Shown: positions 43,029 through 51,934, numbered from the stretch's first letter. The stretch: 55,007 nt of DNA from Candidatus Coatesiibacteriota bacterium (GCA_020348885.1 CP070755.1:1730779-1785785); one strand, 5' to 3'. A program made the numbers and translations. Notes: a model not told the origin generated them from the sequence alone.

Positions 43029-44747
43029 ATGGCCAACGAAGCATATAGGATATTCGCCCGGCGGTTCCGACCGACTACCTTCGACGAGGTCATCGGCCAG
43101 AACCACGTAACCAAAACTCTAGCGAGCGCCGTCGAAACCGGGCGATTAGCGCAGGCGTATCTCTTCAGCGGGCCCCGGGGGGTCGGCAAAACGTCGGTCG
43201 CGAGGATACTCGCGAAGTCGCTCAATTGCGAGAACGGTCCTACCGTTCAACCCTGCGGCGAATGCATCTCTTGCGCCGCAATCGCCGAGGGCGAGGACAC
43301 CGACGTTCTGGAAATAGACGGCGCTTCCAACCGGGGTATCGATGAAATACGCGAGTTACGAGAGAAAGTCCGTTATGCGCCCACGCACGGCCGCTACAAG
43401 ATATATATTATCGACGAAGTCCATATGTTGACCGACCCGGCGTTCAACGCGCTGTTGAAGACGCTGGAGGAACCGCCGCCGAAGGTCGTTTTTATATTCG
43501 CGACCACACGGGTGGAGAAAGTCCCTACAACTATACTGAGCCGGTGCCAGCGTTTCGCTTTTCGGCGGGTACCGGCGGACCTTATATACAATAAACTGAA
43601 AAATATCGCTGCGATAGAAAACATCGAAGCCGAAGACGAAGCGTTGACGCTCATCGCAAGACGGGCTTCCGGGAGCGTACGGGACGCCGAGTCCTTGTTC
43701 GATCAGGTAATCGCGTTTTCGGGCGGCGGCGCCGGTGCACACGATGTCGAGTTGGCCCTGGGGCTCGTCGCCGGCGAATCGGTGGAGAATCTGTCCCTGG
43801 CAGTCCTCGACGGCGACGCCCGTTCAGCCGTACTCACGATTAACGACCTGGCGAACGAAGGCGCCGACCTGGTGCAAGTCGGGCACCAGGTGATAGACTA
43901 TCTCCGCAACTTGATGGTACTCGTTACGGCGCCCCATGCCGACGAATTAGTGGACCTCTCCGGCGAAGAAATAGAGAAGCTGAAAGGCGTGGCCGAGACG
44001 GCGAACGCCACCCGCGTACTCGCGGTACTGAACACGTTCGTGGAGTCCACATCCCGGCCGTCCAGGGCGTTCCCCCCGCGTTTATCGTTGGAGATGGCCG
44101 CGGTCCGCGCCGCCAACGTCGCGAAGATACTACCCGTCGAGGACTTCATCACCGCCATCAACGACCCGTCAAAGATCGATATACTAGAGGACGGCGGGAA
44201 CGAACCGGCCGAAAAAACCGCCCCTGCGAGCGGCGAGAAACGGGGCAAAACCGAGGACCTGATTTCCGGGGCGAGCGCACCGGACGAACGCCGGGACGTG
44301 GTCGATAAGCCGAACGGAGAAACGGGCACCGAGAAACCGCCGCGGTTTTCGGGCGCGAGCGCCGTCGAGTTGTGGGACGGTCTGATGGACGAGTTAAAAA
44401 AAGCCAACAGCCCTCTATACGGCATTTTATCGACGGGCCGGGTGAAATCTATAGACGACGATATACTTACGGTGGCTTTCCCCGAACCAAAGAAGGTAAT
44501 GGCCGATATGGTGAACGAACCGGCGCGCCGCGCCGAGGTCGAGAAGTTATTAAAAGAGTTAACGGGACGCCCATTCGTGATCGCGGCGGAAGCGGAAGAA
44601 GCGCCGGAAGGGGAAACCTTACCGGCCGGCGACCTCTTCGACGACCCGGCCGTGAAGCTAGTTCAGGAAAAGCTGGGCGCCGAGATAGAGGAAGTTATCG
44701 AAGACGGTTCGGGCGGCGAACCGCAGGAGGACAGCGATGTTCCGTAA
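43029..44747 (+). CDS. dnaX: DNA polymerase III subunits gamma/tau
   Basis: A 572-residue AAA+ clamp-loader protein. Walker A is GPRGVGKTSVA; a zinc module has CGECISC; Walker B-like IIDEVHML and sensor motifs follow in ATTRVEKVPTTILSRCQRF. A flexible linker (about 380-450) rich in Glu and Pro leads to a C-terminal domain. The A-run TTAAAAAAAG at codons 456-458 could allow slippage (separate finding). The ebfC start overlaps the end by 11 bases, a very common gene order. Confidence 0.95.
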   Translation: MANEAYRIFARRFRPTTFDEVIGQNHVTKTLASAVETGRLAQAYLFSGPRGVGKTSVARILAKSLNCENGPTVQPCGECISCAAIAEGEDTDVLEIDGASNRGIDEIRELREKVRYAPTHGRYKIYIIDEVHMLTDPAFNALLKTLEEPPPKVVFIFATTRVEKVPTTILSRCQRFAFRRVPADLIYNKLKNIAAIENIEAEDEALTLIARRASGSVRDAESLFDQVIAFSGGGAGAHDVELALGLVAGESVENLSLAVLDGDARSAVLTINDLANEGADLVQVGHQVIDYLRNLMVLVTAPHADELVDLSGEEIEKLKGVAETANATRVLAVLNTFVESTSRPSRAFPPRLSLEMAAVRAANVAKILPVEDFITAINDPSKIDILEDGGNEPAEKTAPASGEKRGKTEDLISGASAPDERRDVVDKPNGETGTEKPPRFSGASAVELWDGLMDELKKANSPLYGILSTGRVKSIDDDILTVAFPEPKKVMADMVNEPARRAEVEKLLKELTGRPFVIAAEAEEAPEGETLPAGDLFDDPAVKLVQEKLGAEIEEVIEDGSGGEPQEDSDVP

Positions 44748-45084
44748 CCTGGGCGATATGGCGGGCTTGCTTACGCAGGCGAAGAAGTTCGAGAAGGAAA
44801 TGAAGGACCTGAACGAACGTCTCGGGTGGGCCCGAGTAGAAGGCGACGCCGGCGGTGGTATGGTACGCGTCGTTTGCAACGGGCGCCAGGACGTGCTTTC
44901 GGTCGAGATAGACCCGGCGATAGTGGACCCGAGCGAAACGGCGATGCTGGAAGAACTCATACTCGCCGCCGTTAACACGGCCAGGCGCAAGGCCCAGGAG
45001 TTGGCGAAAGAGGAGATGGAGAAGCTGGCCCGGGATATGGGCGTCCCGCCCGGGCTCTTAACCCGGGGCGCGATGGGAGCGTAA
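44737..45084 (+). CDS. ebfC: YbaB/EbfC family nucleoid-associated protein
   Basis: A 115-residue protein that binds DNA as a tweezer-like dimer. Family features: an N-terminal helix with LLTQAKKFEKEMKDL, the central VEGDAGGGMVRVVCNGRQDVLSVEIDP sheet, and a helical tail with AVNTARRKAQELAKEEM. It starts at ATG after AGGAGG within the end of dnaX. No recR follows. Confidence 0.94.
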   Translation: MFRNLGDMAGLLTQAKKFEKEMKDLNERLGWARVEGDAGGGMVRVVCNGRQDVLSVEIDPAIVDPSETAMLEELILAAVNTARRKAQELAKEEMEKLARDMGVPPGLLTRGAMGA

Positions 45085-45108
45085 AAAAGGCGGCCGAACG
45101 GCCGCCTT
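45082..45108 (-). terminator. Terminator between ebfC and beta-barrel gene (convergent)
   Basis: A 9-bp stem AAGGCGGCC/GGCCGCCTT with a GAAC loop. The T-run is on the minus strand (AAAAAA on plus), so it best ends the minus-strand operon; it may also work for ebfC. Confidence 0.75.
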
Positions 45109-45129
45109 CGATATATAACTTTCAATTGC

Positions 45130-45828
45130 TTAAAACGGCGATACGCCGGCGAAGCCCACCACGTACGGACCGCCGTAGCGGTAGTCCGGTTCGTTCCCTG
45201 CACCGGTACTCTCGAAGTACCAGTCCGACGCCCAGGGCATATAGACGTACCCGCCGCGGGTTCCAAAAACCAGCGAGAAGCCGCGGTCGGTCAACGGTAC
45301 GCGGACCTCGAAACCGCCGCCGGCTTTCATCGCAACACCCAACCTGAACAACGTCGCCGTATGGAACGTCCCGTCTAAGTAGTCATTGAAGTCGTCGGGC
45401 GGGTCGTTGTCGGTCAAGGTAAGTCGCGCGCCGCCGATACCCAGTCCACCGAACGGGTACGCGACGAAATAGCGCTTGCGGAGGAACGCATACCCTGCGT
45501 CAAAGGTTAAGTGCGCGGCGTACAGGCGGGTCTTATAGTCGTCGGTTTCCGCCGCCGGAATGACCCCGCCACCGGAACCGCCTAGTAGTAGGTTGTTGTC
45601 GAGTAGGAAGTATCCGCCGGCGCCGAGATAAAGGTTTTTATCGCCGAACCGGCCGAAACCGGAGTTCCGGAGCGAAGTCCCGAGGTCGCCCTTCTCGTTT
45701 TTAGTAAAGCCCATCGTAAAGAATATCGCGCCGGACAAATCACGTTCGCCGACTACCGCGTCCTCGCCGGTCGCCGGTAACGATACTACGGCCAGGAACG
45801 CGGCTATAATAATTACTCGTCGCTGCAT
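45130..45828 (-). CDS. Putative outer-membrane beta-barrel protein
   Basis: A 232-residue protein from ATG 45828, 9 bases after GGAGG (a GTG at 45837 is too close to the site). A signal peptide covers about residues 1-22 (AVVSLPATGE). The rest shows alternating hydrophobic and polar residues with aromatic and glycine-rich strands (LGAGGYFLLDNNLLLGGSGGGV, AYPFGGLGIGGARLTL), as in eight-stranded outer-membrane barrels. I do not recognise a family. It ends a minus-strand series after the transglycosylase-like and TPR genes. Confidence 0.68.
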   Translation of the reverse strand: MQRRVIIIAAFLAVVSLPATGEDAVVGERDLSGAIFFTMGFTKNEKGDLGTSLRNSGFGRFGDKNLYLGAGGYFLLDNNLLLGGSGGGVIPAAETDDYKTRLYAAHLTFDAGYAFLRKRYFVAYPFGGLGIGGARLTLTDNDPPDDFNDYLDGTFHTATLFRLGVAMKAGGGFEVRVPLTDRGFSLVFGTRGGYVYMPWASDWYFESTGAGNEPDYRYGGPYVVGFAGVSPF

Positions 45829-45855
45829 ACCGTTCACCCTCCCATTTTAACCTTA

Positions 45856-48420
45856 TCAATCCCCGTTAAGGAACACGTACCTCAGGCCGCGCCACGGCCG
45901 GACGACCTCTTCCGGCGCGGCTTTTTTCTTAGGCCGATGCCATAGCCCGCTGAAATCGTAGGTCTTGAAATAATAATCGTCGTTTTTCCTGAACTTCTTG
46001 AAGTTCGTCGAAAGCCCCTGGACGTACGGGATGACCTCTACGTCCAATTTCATCAACGCCGCCTCGTCCCAGGTTACGGGCGCCTTCTTTTTGTACCAGT
46101 ACGGCCCGAGCCAGTGCACCAACTTCCTCAAACGTTCTTCCCCGGCGGCGCCCCGCTCCTGTATAGGGAAAGTATATAACCCCTTCCTGTATCTATCAAG
46201 GTCTTCCCGGAATCGTTCGAGGAACGGCTCGACGTCGCCTTCGCAATCGTTAAGGAAGTACGCGACGCCTTCGTTCGTCGTCGTACCGGGTTCGTCGTAG
46301 ACCTCGTTGAGGATAACCTTCATGGTGGCGGGCCCGGCGTTGTACATCGCGCCGGTCAGTTTCACACGGTTAATCGTGCCGGTCCTCGACCCGAAGGACA
46401 GAACGCCGGACCCGCTCATCTCGGACCGGATGGCTGAGTGCCAGGTGGACGCGGCCGGCTGGTTCAGCATCTCCCGAAGGAAAGCCGCGCCTATCTCTAT
46501 GTTGAACCTCGCGACGTTCCTTACCGCGTACTTCGAGTTCGTCGGCAGTTGGTTTAACCTTACGCTCGCGAGCCCGTTGTCGGTCGGCAACGTTATCTTA
46601 TACCTGGTACCCTTAATCAAATCCGCCGTACATTGCATGTAGCCGGTCGCCGAGCCGCGCCCCTTCCCGGCTCTGTAGATAAGGCCGCTCTGGGTCCGGT
46701 GGACGAACCCGCATTCCTGATAACATACCGCCATCATTAGCGCTACGAAGTCGGCGTCGTTAATGTCGTAGCGTTTGCCTTCGATGATTGCTTTCAGGTT
46801 TGCCGGCGCCGGCGTGAATTGCCGATATTCGGCGTTAACCCGTTTTCCGACCTCGTGAAAAGTGTGGTAAGCGCTGCGGTACGGATCTTCCGGGTCATAA
46901 CCCTTCATATTATCGAAGTAGCTTATCGGTACGGGCGCCGGAACCCCGCGGATTTCGATAGTAGTATTTAGCAGGTGTTCCACGGTTGGCTTTCCGACGA
47001 TACGTCCCAGTTCATCCTCGGTCGCCGCGATACCGTACGCCGGCGGCAGGTTATCTAGCTCCCATAACAGGTTTTCCTCGGCGGACGTATCGTAGGGAAG
47101 CCGGGTTCGGAGTTCCGCGAGTTTCTCAACGAGTTCGTCGTCGAAGACCGCGTTCAGCGGAGTCATCGGTTCGTACGTATAACTTGGATCCGCCTCATCG
47201 AGAGAGGACAACGCGACGTTTATCATCCTCTTAACGTAAAACACCGCCGGCGAGTTCACCGGGCGCCCTTCCCTGTCGGCCGGGCAGTAGTATATAAAAT
47301 TCGGTTCGGCCGGCTCTTCTTCGCCGGTAACGTAAACCCCGTCGACGCCCAGGACTGGACCGTAAATAGGGTGGGCGGCCCGGGGGCTGTAATAGGGGAA
47401 ATACGGTTTCCCCTTCTCGTTCTCGGGCAGGACGACTTGGACGTTGTAGCGCGGGTCCTGGGCTCCCGGGAGGACGGCGATACGCAGGAATTCCTTCCTG
47501 AGGTCCGGAGGAAAGGCCGTGAACTTATCCTCCCCCGATTCGACGGTTAATTTGGCATCGTATATTCCGGGGACGACGGCCCGGTACGCGTACGAACCTA
47601 CGTTGCCGTATCCGAACCATTCGAAGGTGTTCTCGCGGTATTTAGTCAACCGCTGGGGGAAACCGACGGCGCCGTCTATGAACCGGTCGCTGTCTACCCT
47701 GAATACCAGTTCCCGGCCGCGTCCGCCGACGTGGTATATCTCCAGTACGACGATGTCGCCGCTCCGCGGTATCGGGTCGAGGGTATAGTGAAAAGTGGCT
47801 CCGCCGGCGACCGCAGTTTCGTTGTCGTCGGCCCAGCACCTGAACTCGGCTTCACTTAGTTCGACCTCTAAAGCACCTCGGTTATCGAAGTAGCCGCCGT
47901 CGACCCCCGGCGCTATCTCGTCGCGAAAGCGTAGGCTTACCTTACGGCCGCGGCCGGGGACGTAGTATGTATAGACGTGGTCTTCCGGGTCCATCAAATC
48001 GGCGTGTACGGGTTCGCCGTCGATAACGATAGAATCCCGGGGCGTATCGAACGGGTCGTCCTTCGTAAAGAACTGAGCGTCGAAGCGGCGCCCATCGGCG
48101 GCCCCGACCACGGTCCCGGAGACTTTGAGTTTATACAATCGGCTCTCGGCCAATACCGTACTCGGTCGAACTTCCTCGCCATTGGCGGGCAGCTGGAGTA
48201 TCTCCGTACCACCCTGGACCGAAGGCGTTCCGACGAGGACTACCACCGCGATTATTACGGCTACGACCTTAATCTTCGTACGCGTCGGCCGGCGCCAGAG
48301 GTAAACGGCGAAACCGGCGACGCGTTTCGCCGCCGCGGAAGCGGCTCCGGCGAAAAGGCGTCCGGTACTCGCGGCGAAGCTTCGTATATAACGAGAGGTC
48401 GTTTTCAAAAACGCTTTCAC
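45856..48420 (-). CDS. Large membrane-anchored protein with C-terminal lytic-transglycosylase-like (SLT) domain
   Basis: An 854-residue protein starting at GTG. A membrane anchor lies at about residues 49-66. The following 480 residues are beta-rich and unrecognised, with at least two Ig-like parts. Residues about 550-710 resemble a Slt-type lysozyme fold: catalytic Glu569 in YQECGF (usual E-S replaced by E-C), GYMQ at 593-596, and AMYNAGP at 691-697. Such enzymes cut peptidoglycan glycan strands to release anhydro-muropeptides. The enzyme is probably periplasmic. It lies between four TPR genes and a beta-barrel gene, so a wall-spanning machine is possible. Confidence 0.72.
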   Translation of the reverse strand: MKAFLKTTSRYIRSFAASTGRLFAGAASAAAKRVAGFAVYLWRRPTRTKIKVVAVIIAVVVLVGTPSVQGGTEILQLPANGEEVRPSTVLAESRLYKLKVSGTVVGAADGRRFDAQFFTKDDPFDTPRDSIVIDGEPVHADLMDPEDHVYTYYVPGRGRKVSLRFRDEIAPGVDGGYFDNRGALEVELSEAEFRCWADDNETAVAGGATFHYTLDPIPRSGDIVVLEIYHVGGRGRELVFRVDSDRFIDGAVGFPQRLTKYRENTFEWFGYGNVGSYAYRAVVPGIYDAKLTVESGEDKFTAFPPDLRKEFLRIAVLPGAQDPRYNVQVVLPENEKGKPYFPYYSPRAAHPIYGPVLGVDGVYVTGEEEPAEPNFIYYCPADREGRPVNSPAVFYVKRMINVALSSLDEADPSYTYEPMTPLNAVFDDELVEKLAELRTRLPYDTSAEENLLWELDNLPPAYGIAATEDELGRIVGKPTVEHLLNTTIEIRGVPAPVPISYFDNMKGYDPEDPYRSAYHTFHEVGKRVNAEYRQFTPAPANLKAIIEGKRYDINDADFVALMMAVCYQECGFVHRTQSGLIYRAGKGRGSATGYMQCTADLIKGTRYKITLPTDNGLASVRLNQLPTNSKYAVRNVARFNIEIGAAFLREMLNQPAASTWHSAIRSEMSGSGVLSFGSRTGTINRVKLTGAMYNAGPATMKVILNEVYDEPGTTTNEGVAYFLNDCEGDVEPFLERFREDLDRYRKGLYTFPIQERGAAGEERLRKLVHWLGPYWYKKKAPVTWDEAALMKLDVEVIPYVQGLSTNFKKFRKNDDYYFKTYDFSGLWHRPKKKAAPEEVVRPWRGLRYVFLNGD

Positions 48421-48439
48421 GACGGTCGTATAAAATTCT

Positions 48440-48462
48440 CCGGCCCGGTGAAGGCGGGCCGG
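48440..48462 (-). terminator. GC-rich hairpin after TPR operon
   Basis: An 8-bp all-GC stem CCGGCCCG/CGGGCCGG with a 7-base loop. On the minus strand it is followed by AGAATTTTAT. It may end the TPR transcript or lie in the leader of the next gene. Confidence 0.4.
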
Positions 48463-48482
48463 CGGCGAATCTCGGACGTTTT

Positions 48483-48502
48483 CGCGGCCAGGCCGCGTTT
48501 TT
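48483..48502 (+). terminator. Plus-strand hairpin with T-run between TPR and SLT genes
   Basis: CGCGG and CCGCG pair around CCAGG and are followed by TTTTT on the plus strand, where no gene is read. It may stop antisense transcripts. Confidence 0.35.
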
Positions 48503-48523
48503 AAATCAGGCCATAAACAACCC

Positions 48524-49498
48524 TTACAAAGTTTCCACTTTTTTCATCGCGTTGGCCACCCTGACGGCCTCGCCCGGGTCGCCCGAGTACAGTTCGATAA
48601 ACTCCTGCCACTTCATCCGGGCAACCGACCGGTCCACTTTTTCATATACGGTAGCTAGGTTATAAAGCGCGTCGGCGTCGCCCGGGTTATCGGCCAGAAC
48701 CTTGTTGTAACCTTGGATCGAAACGCCATAGTCCTTTTCCAGATACGCTATATAAGCGAGGTTCGCTCTGGCCCTGGTACAACGCCCGTCTAATTCCAGG
48801 GCTTTTTCGTAGTGTTCGGCCGCTTTATCGAGGTCCCCTAACCCCTGGCACGCTTCGCCTAACGCCGCGTAGCCGACCGATAGTTCGGGGTTCGCTTCCA
48901 CGAAACCGCGGAAGTGATACGCGGCTTCGGTGTGCCGTCCGGCGGAAAGTAGCGCTTCGCCCAGGAAGTAGTCGGCGCCCGGTACGCCGTTCACGTTAGC
49001 GTCCTTCAGTTCTTTTATCGCCCTCGGGATATTGCCCTGTTTGTAATACGCCCGGCCGCGGACGAACGAAGCTTCGGGTGTCTCGTTTTTCGCCAGGAGG
49101 TCCAGGGCCCCCTCGTAGTCGCCCTGGCGGCACATCAGTTCGGCCAGCTTCGCCGACACGGCGGGCGGCGGGCCACCGGCCGCGGTAGACCTCCCCAGTA
49201 CGAAGTCATAGGCACGCGCTTCGTCGAGGGCCGACAGGGCCGCCGCGTATCCTTCGACCGCGTGTTCGTTTTCGGGTTCTACGCCCAGAACGTTCTCGTA
49301 AAGCGCGGACGCTTCAGCGTACCTACCCTCCTCCAAAGCCGCGTCGGCCTCGTCCAATATATCCGCGACGTTTCGTTCGCCTTCGTCCTGGCCGTTGACC
49401 GCGATGGCGAGGACGACGGCCACCGTCAAGGCAGACAACGTTTTATTGCCCGGGCGTAAGTTCACGCAATCGCTCCGTCCGCCTGACGGCCGCTTCAT
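48524..49498 (-). CDS. TPR-repeat protein (periplasmic)
   Basis: A 324-residue protein with an N-terminal signal or anchor (about 18-38, LSALTVAVVLAIAVNG) and about seven TPR units, e.g. ALEEGRYAEASALYENVLGVEP and LGDLDKAAEHYEKALELDG. TPR repeats serve protein binding. The C-terminus has MKWQEFIEL, shared in form with the neighbouring TPR genes. The frame overlaps the upstream TPR gene; GTG 49465 may be the true start. It is the last of four TPR genes and precedes the SLT-like gene. Confidence 0.8.
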   Translation of the reverse strand: MKRPSGGRSDCVNLRPGNKTLSALTVAVVLAIAVNGQDEGERNVADILDEADAALEEGRYAEASALYENVLGVEPENEHAVEGYAAALSALDEARAYDFVLGRSTAAGGPPPAVSAKLAELMCRQGDYEGALDLLAKNETPEASFVRGRAYYKQGNIPRAIKELKDANVNGVPGADYFLGEALLSAGRHTEAAYHFRGFVEANPELSVGYAALGEACQGLGDLDKAAEHYEKALELDGRCTRARANLAYIAYLEKDYGVSIQGYNKVLADNPGDADALYNLATVYEKVDRSVARMKWQEFIELYSGDPGEAVRVANAMKKVETL

Positions 49499-50123
49499 AA
49501 TAGGGACCCGCAGTCTCGTCGTCCGCAGCCGCCTCGATATAGTTTTCCCACATCCTCAAAGCGACGACCGGGTCCAACTCCTCGTACGCCATCGCTAAAT
49601 TGAAACCTATGTCGAACGCGTCCGGCTCTAGTTTTTGCGCTTCCTTGTACATCTTTATAGCCTCGACGAAATCCCCCATATAGTAGTAGGAGATTCCGCA
49701 GTTATACATCGCGTCGACGTAACCAGGATCAAGCAACAATGCTTCTCGGAACTCCCTCGCCGCTTCCTCGTACTCGCCCAGGCCGTTAAGGGCGGTGCCG
49801 AGGTTGTAGTGCACGTCCGGTAAGTCAGGGTTAATCTCCAGGCAGTTCCGTAACTCAGCCGCAGCTTCCTTGTACATCCTCAGTTCGCCGTATATGTACC
49901 CCAAATAGAACGGCGGCTCGACCGCTTCCGGGCGCGCCGCCTTCTCGCTTTTTAAGCCGGTTATCGCTTCCTCTACGAACCCTTTTTCGTAAAGGACGAG
50001 GTAATCTTCGACCTTGGACGTTTCCGCCTCCTCCGGCGCGGAGTACGTCGACACGGCCCCAATAAATAAAATAAGCGCTGCCGAAACGTTAAGCAGCTCC
50101 CTGTTCCAACGGATAGTTCGCAT
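49443..50123 (-). CDS. TPR-repeat protein
   Basis: A 226-residue protein from ATG 50123 (an open frame extends upstream to 50261 but that part is Arg-rich and overlaps the previous gene). A signal or anchor lies at about residues 9-27. About four TPR units follow (FYLGYIYGELRMYKEAAAEL, YNLGTALNGLGEYEEAAREF, YNCGISYYYMGDFVEAIKMY). It ends in the shared form LRMWENYIEAA plus a short tail. It lies 14 bases after the previous TPR gene. Confidence 0.8.
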   Translation of the reverse strand: MRTIRWNRELLNVSAALILFIGAVSTYSAPEEAETSKVEDYLVLYEKGFVEEAITGLKSEKAARPEAVEPPFYLGYIYGELRMYKEAAAELRNCLEINPDLPDVHYNLGTALNGLGEYEEAAREFREALLLDPGYVDAMYNCGISYYYMGDFVEAIKMYKEAQKLEPDAFDIGFNLAMAYEELDPVVALRMWENYIEAAADDETAGPYYEAAVRRTERLRELTPGQ

Positions 50124-50137
50124 CTGTACCGCCGGGT

Positions 50138-50737
50138 TTATTCGCTTCCTTCTTCGACAGTTCCCTCCACGTCTTTCAACGCCGCCAAGTACTCTTTCGC
50201 GCGTTCGTGCCACTCTGTTTCGTCTGGGTCGCCTTCGGTTAACGCAAGGTAACGTTCCCACGTTTCTATCGCTCCGGCCGCGTCACCGGCGCCGCTTTTA
50301 GCCAACGCGAGATTATAGAGTACGTCCGGCGCATACGGGTCGTTGGCTAGCGCTTTCTCGTACTGCCTTATCGCGGTTTCGTAGTCGTGTCGGACGTGGA
50401 ACAGCCGTCCAACGTTATAGTACGCGTCCGAATACGTTTCGTCTATCTCCAGGGCCGCCCGGAAAGCGTTCAGGGCCTCGTCGTCCTCGCCCATGTCCAA
50501 GTGGCAGATACCGATATTGTATTGAGCATCTACGTTGGTCGGGTCTTTGCTCAGGCATTTCTCGAACATCTTTACCGCAGCTTCGTAATCGCCCCGCCGA
50601 TACTCCTCTTCGCCCTGCTTGAAATACTCGTTGGCTTCCCTTTTTGCGTCCAACTCGTCGGCGCGCGAAACGAGCGGCGCCGTCGCCGGAACCGCCAGAG
50701 CGATTAAAAAGAAAACCATTAAGGAACGGTTCAACAA
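50138..50737 (-). CDS. TPR-repeat protein
   Basis: A 199-residue protein starting at TTG 50737 (ATG 50719 also possible), with a signal peptide (about 1-25). Four TPR units follow: YFKQGEEEYRRGDYEAAVKMF, YNIGICHLDMGEDDEALNAF, YNVGRLFHVRHDYETAIRQY and YNLALAKSGAGDAAGAIETW. The end has WERYLALTEGD, again the shared W-x-x-[YF] tail. It starts 4 bases after the first TPR gene. Confidence 0.8.
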   Translation of the reverse strand: MLNRSLMVFFLIALAVPATAPLVSRADELDAKREANEYFKQGEEEYRRGDYEAAVKMFEKCLSKDPTNVDAQYNIGICHLDMGEDDEALNAFRAALEIDETYSDAYYNVGRLFHVRHDYETAIRQYEKALANDPYAPDVLYNLALAKSGAGDAAGAIETWERYLALTEGDPDETEWHERAKEYLAALKDVEGTVEEGSE

Positions 50738-50741
50738 CTCG

Positions 50742-51809
50742 CTATTCTTCCCCGGGTTCTATTTGGGTCAACCGTTTTTTAACGATTATCGCTTCGTCGC
50801 CGAGGTCGGGCCTGTTCGCGGATAGTTCTAAAAAGCCACCGTAGTACTCTTTCGCCGCCTCGAAATCGCCGCGTTCGTCCAGTATCACCGCGAGGTTATA
50901 CACCGCTTCCGGCAGGGGGTCGGGTTTTTCGGCCAACTCCCGGTAGACTACCTCCGCCCGTTCCTCGTCGCCGGACAGATGGAGCGCGAGGGCTCTATTA
51001 TAACGATAAACGCACTCGCTCGGGTCGGCTTCGGCCGAGAGCGTAAACGCCCGGCCGGCCGCGTCGTACTCCTCAATGTCGAGTAACCAAAGTCCTATAC
51101 CATTTACCGTCGCCGCTTCGCCGGCGGTCAAACCGTCGACCTCAGCCCACGCCGCGAATGCTTCTTCGTACTGGCCGGCTTCAGTCAGAGTAGCAGCGAT
51201 TTCCCTGTTAACGTCCGCCGAGACGTTACCCGCCTCGGCAGCCAGCCGATAATATTGCACCGCCGCGTCGGGCTCTCCGCGCCGCCGCTCTACTCTTGCC
51301 ATCTCCAAGTATATATCGCCGGTAGGCGGGCGGCGTTTCAGGTACTCTACGTACGCGGCGTATGCCGTTTCGCCGTCGCCCGTCTTGGCGGCGGCCTTAC
51401 CGATTAAAAGCCACGCGTCAGCGTAATCGGGGTCGGTCGTAGTCGCAGCCCTGGCGTAATCCAACGCCGAGTTCAAATCGCCTTCTCCGGCGGCCAACAC
51501 CGCCAGGCCGTAGTTCGCGTCGGCTTGCCCCGGGTCGAGCGAGACGATGGTCAGGTATTCTTCCCGCGCGGCCGCCTCGTCGCCGGCCCGAAGGTACGCT
51601 TGCGCCATTATCAACCGCGCGTTGATGTCAGTTGGGTTCTCGGTTACGAGAACCTCGGCGTACTCTATCGCTTCGGCGTACGCGCCGGCCGCGAGTGCTA
51701 TCCGGGCTTTTTCCCGGTCGCCGGCCGCGCCCCGTACGGCGTTACTTGCGAGGAACAGCCCGGCGCCAAGTATCAAAAAAAGCCGCGGCGGCCTTTTGAA
51801 TATTATCAA
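50742..51809 (-). CDS. TPR-repeat protein, first of four
   Basis: A 355-residue protein starting at TTG 51809 with a signal peptide or anchor (about 8-28). At least eight TPR units fill the rest (e.g. ALAAGAYAEAIEYAEVLVTENP, YLRAGDEAAAREEYLTIVSLDP). It ends with the shared tail form EYYGGFLELS. The four TPR genes are probably one transcript from the promoter at 51844-51872, and together they may form a periplasmic scaffold. The exact role is unknown. Confidence 0.8.
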   Translation of the reverse strand: MIIFKRPPRLFLILGAGLFLASNAVRGAAGDREKARIALAAGAYAEAIEYAEVLVTENPTDINARLIMAQAYLRAGDEAAAREEYLTIVSLDPGQADANYGLAVLAAGEGDLNSALDYARAATTTDPDYADAWLLIGKAAAKTGDGETAYAAYVEYLKRRPPTGDIYLEMARVERRRGEPDAAVQYYRLAAEAGNVSADVNREIAATLTEAGQYEEAFAAWAEVDGLTAGEAATVNGIGLWLLDIEEYDAAGRAFTLSAEADPSECVYRYNRALALHLSGDEERAEVVYRELAEKPDPLPEAVYNLAVILDERGDFEAAKEYYGGFLELSANRPDLGDEAIIVKKRLTQIEPGEE

Positions 51810-51843
51810 ACGCTCAAACCCCGGTCAAGGTAAATCCTTTTAT

Positions 51844-51872
51844 ATTATAACACGCGGCCGGTCCTTATCCAA
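51844..51872 (-). promoter_or_regulatory. Promoter of the TPR operon
   Basis: On the minus strand a perfect TATAAT (51844-51849) is preceded by TGT (extended -10), with TTGGAT (51867-51872) 17 bases upstream. The predicted start is near 51837. Confidence 0.6.
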
Positions 51873-51902
51873 ATTAAGCAGTTGTTTTTCCAGGGTTAAG
51901 CT

Positions 51903-51922
51903 TTACCCGCGCGCCGGGTAAG
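51903..51922. repeat. Inverted repeat between TPR operon and glyS end
   Basis: TTACCCG and CGGGTAA form a 7-bp stem around CGCGC. It lies just after the glyS stop codon on the minus strand, but no T-run follows it there. It may still mark the end of the glyQS transcript. Confidence 0.4.
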
Positions 51923-51934
51923 TAAAAAACGTAC

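Noticed and set aside
50124-50261. N-terminal extension of the second TPR protein
   Set aside because: It overlaps the preceding TPR gene and is Arg-rich; ATG 50123 is followed directly by a signal sequence.
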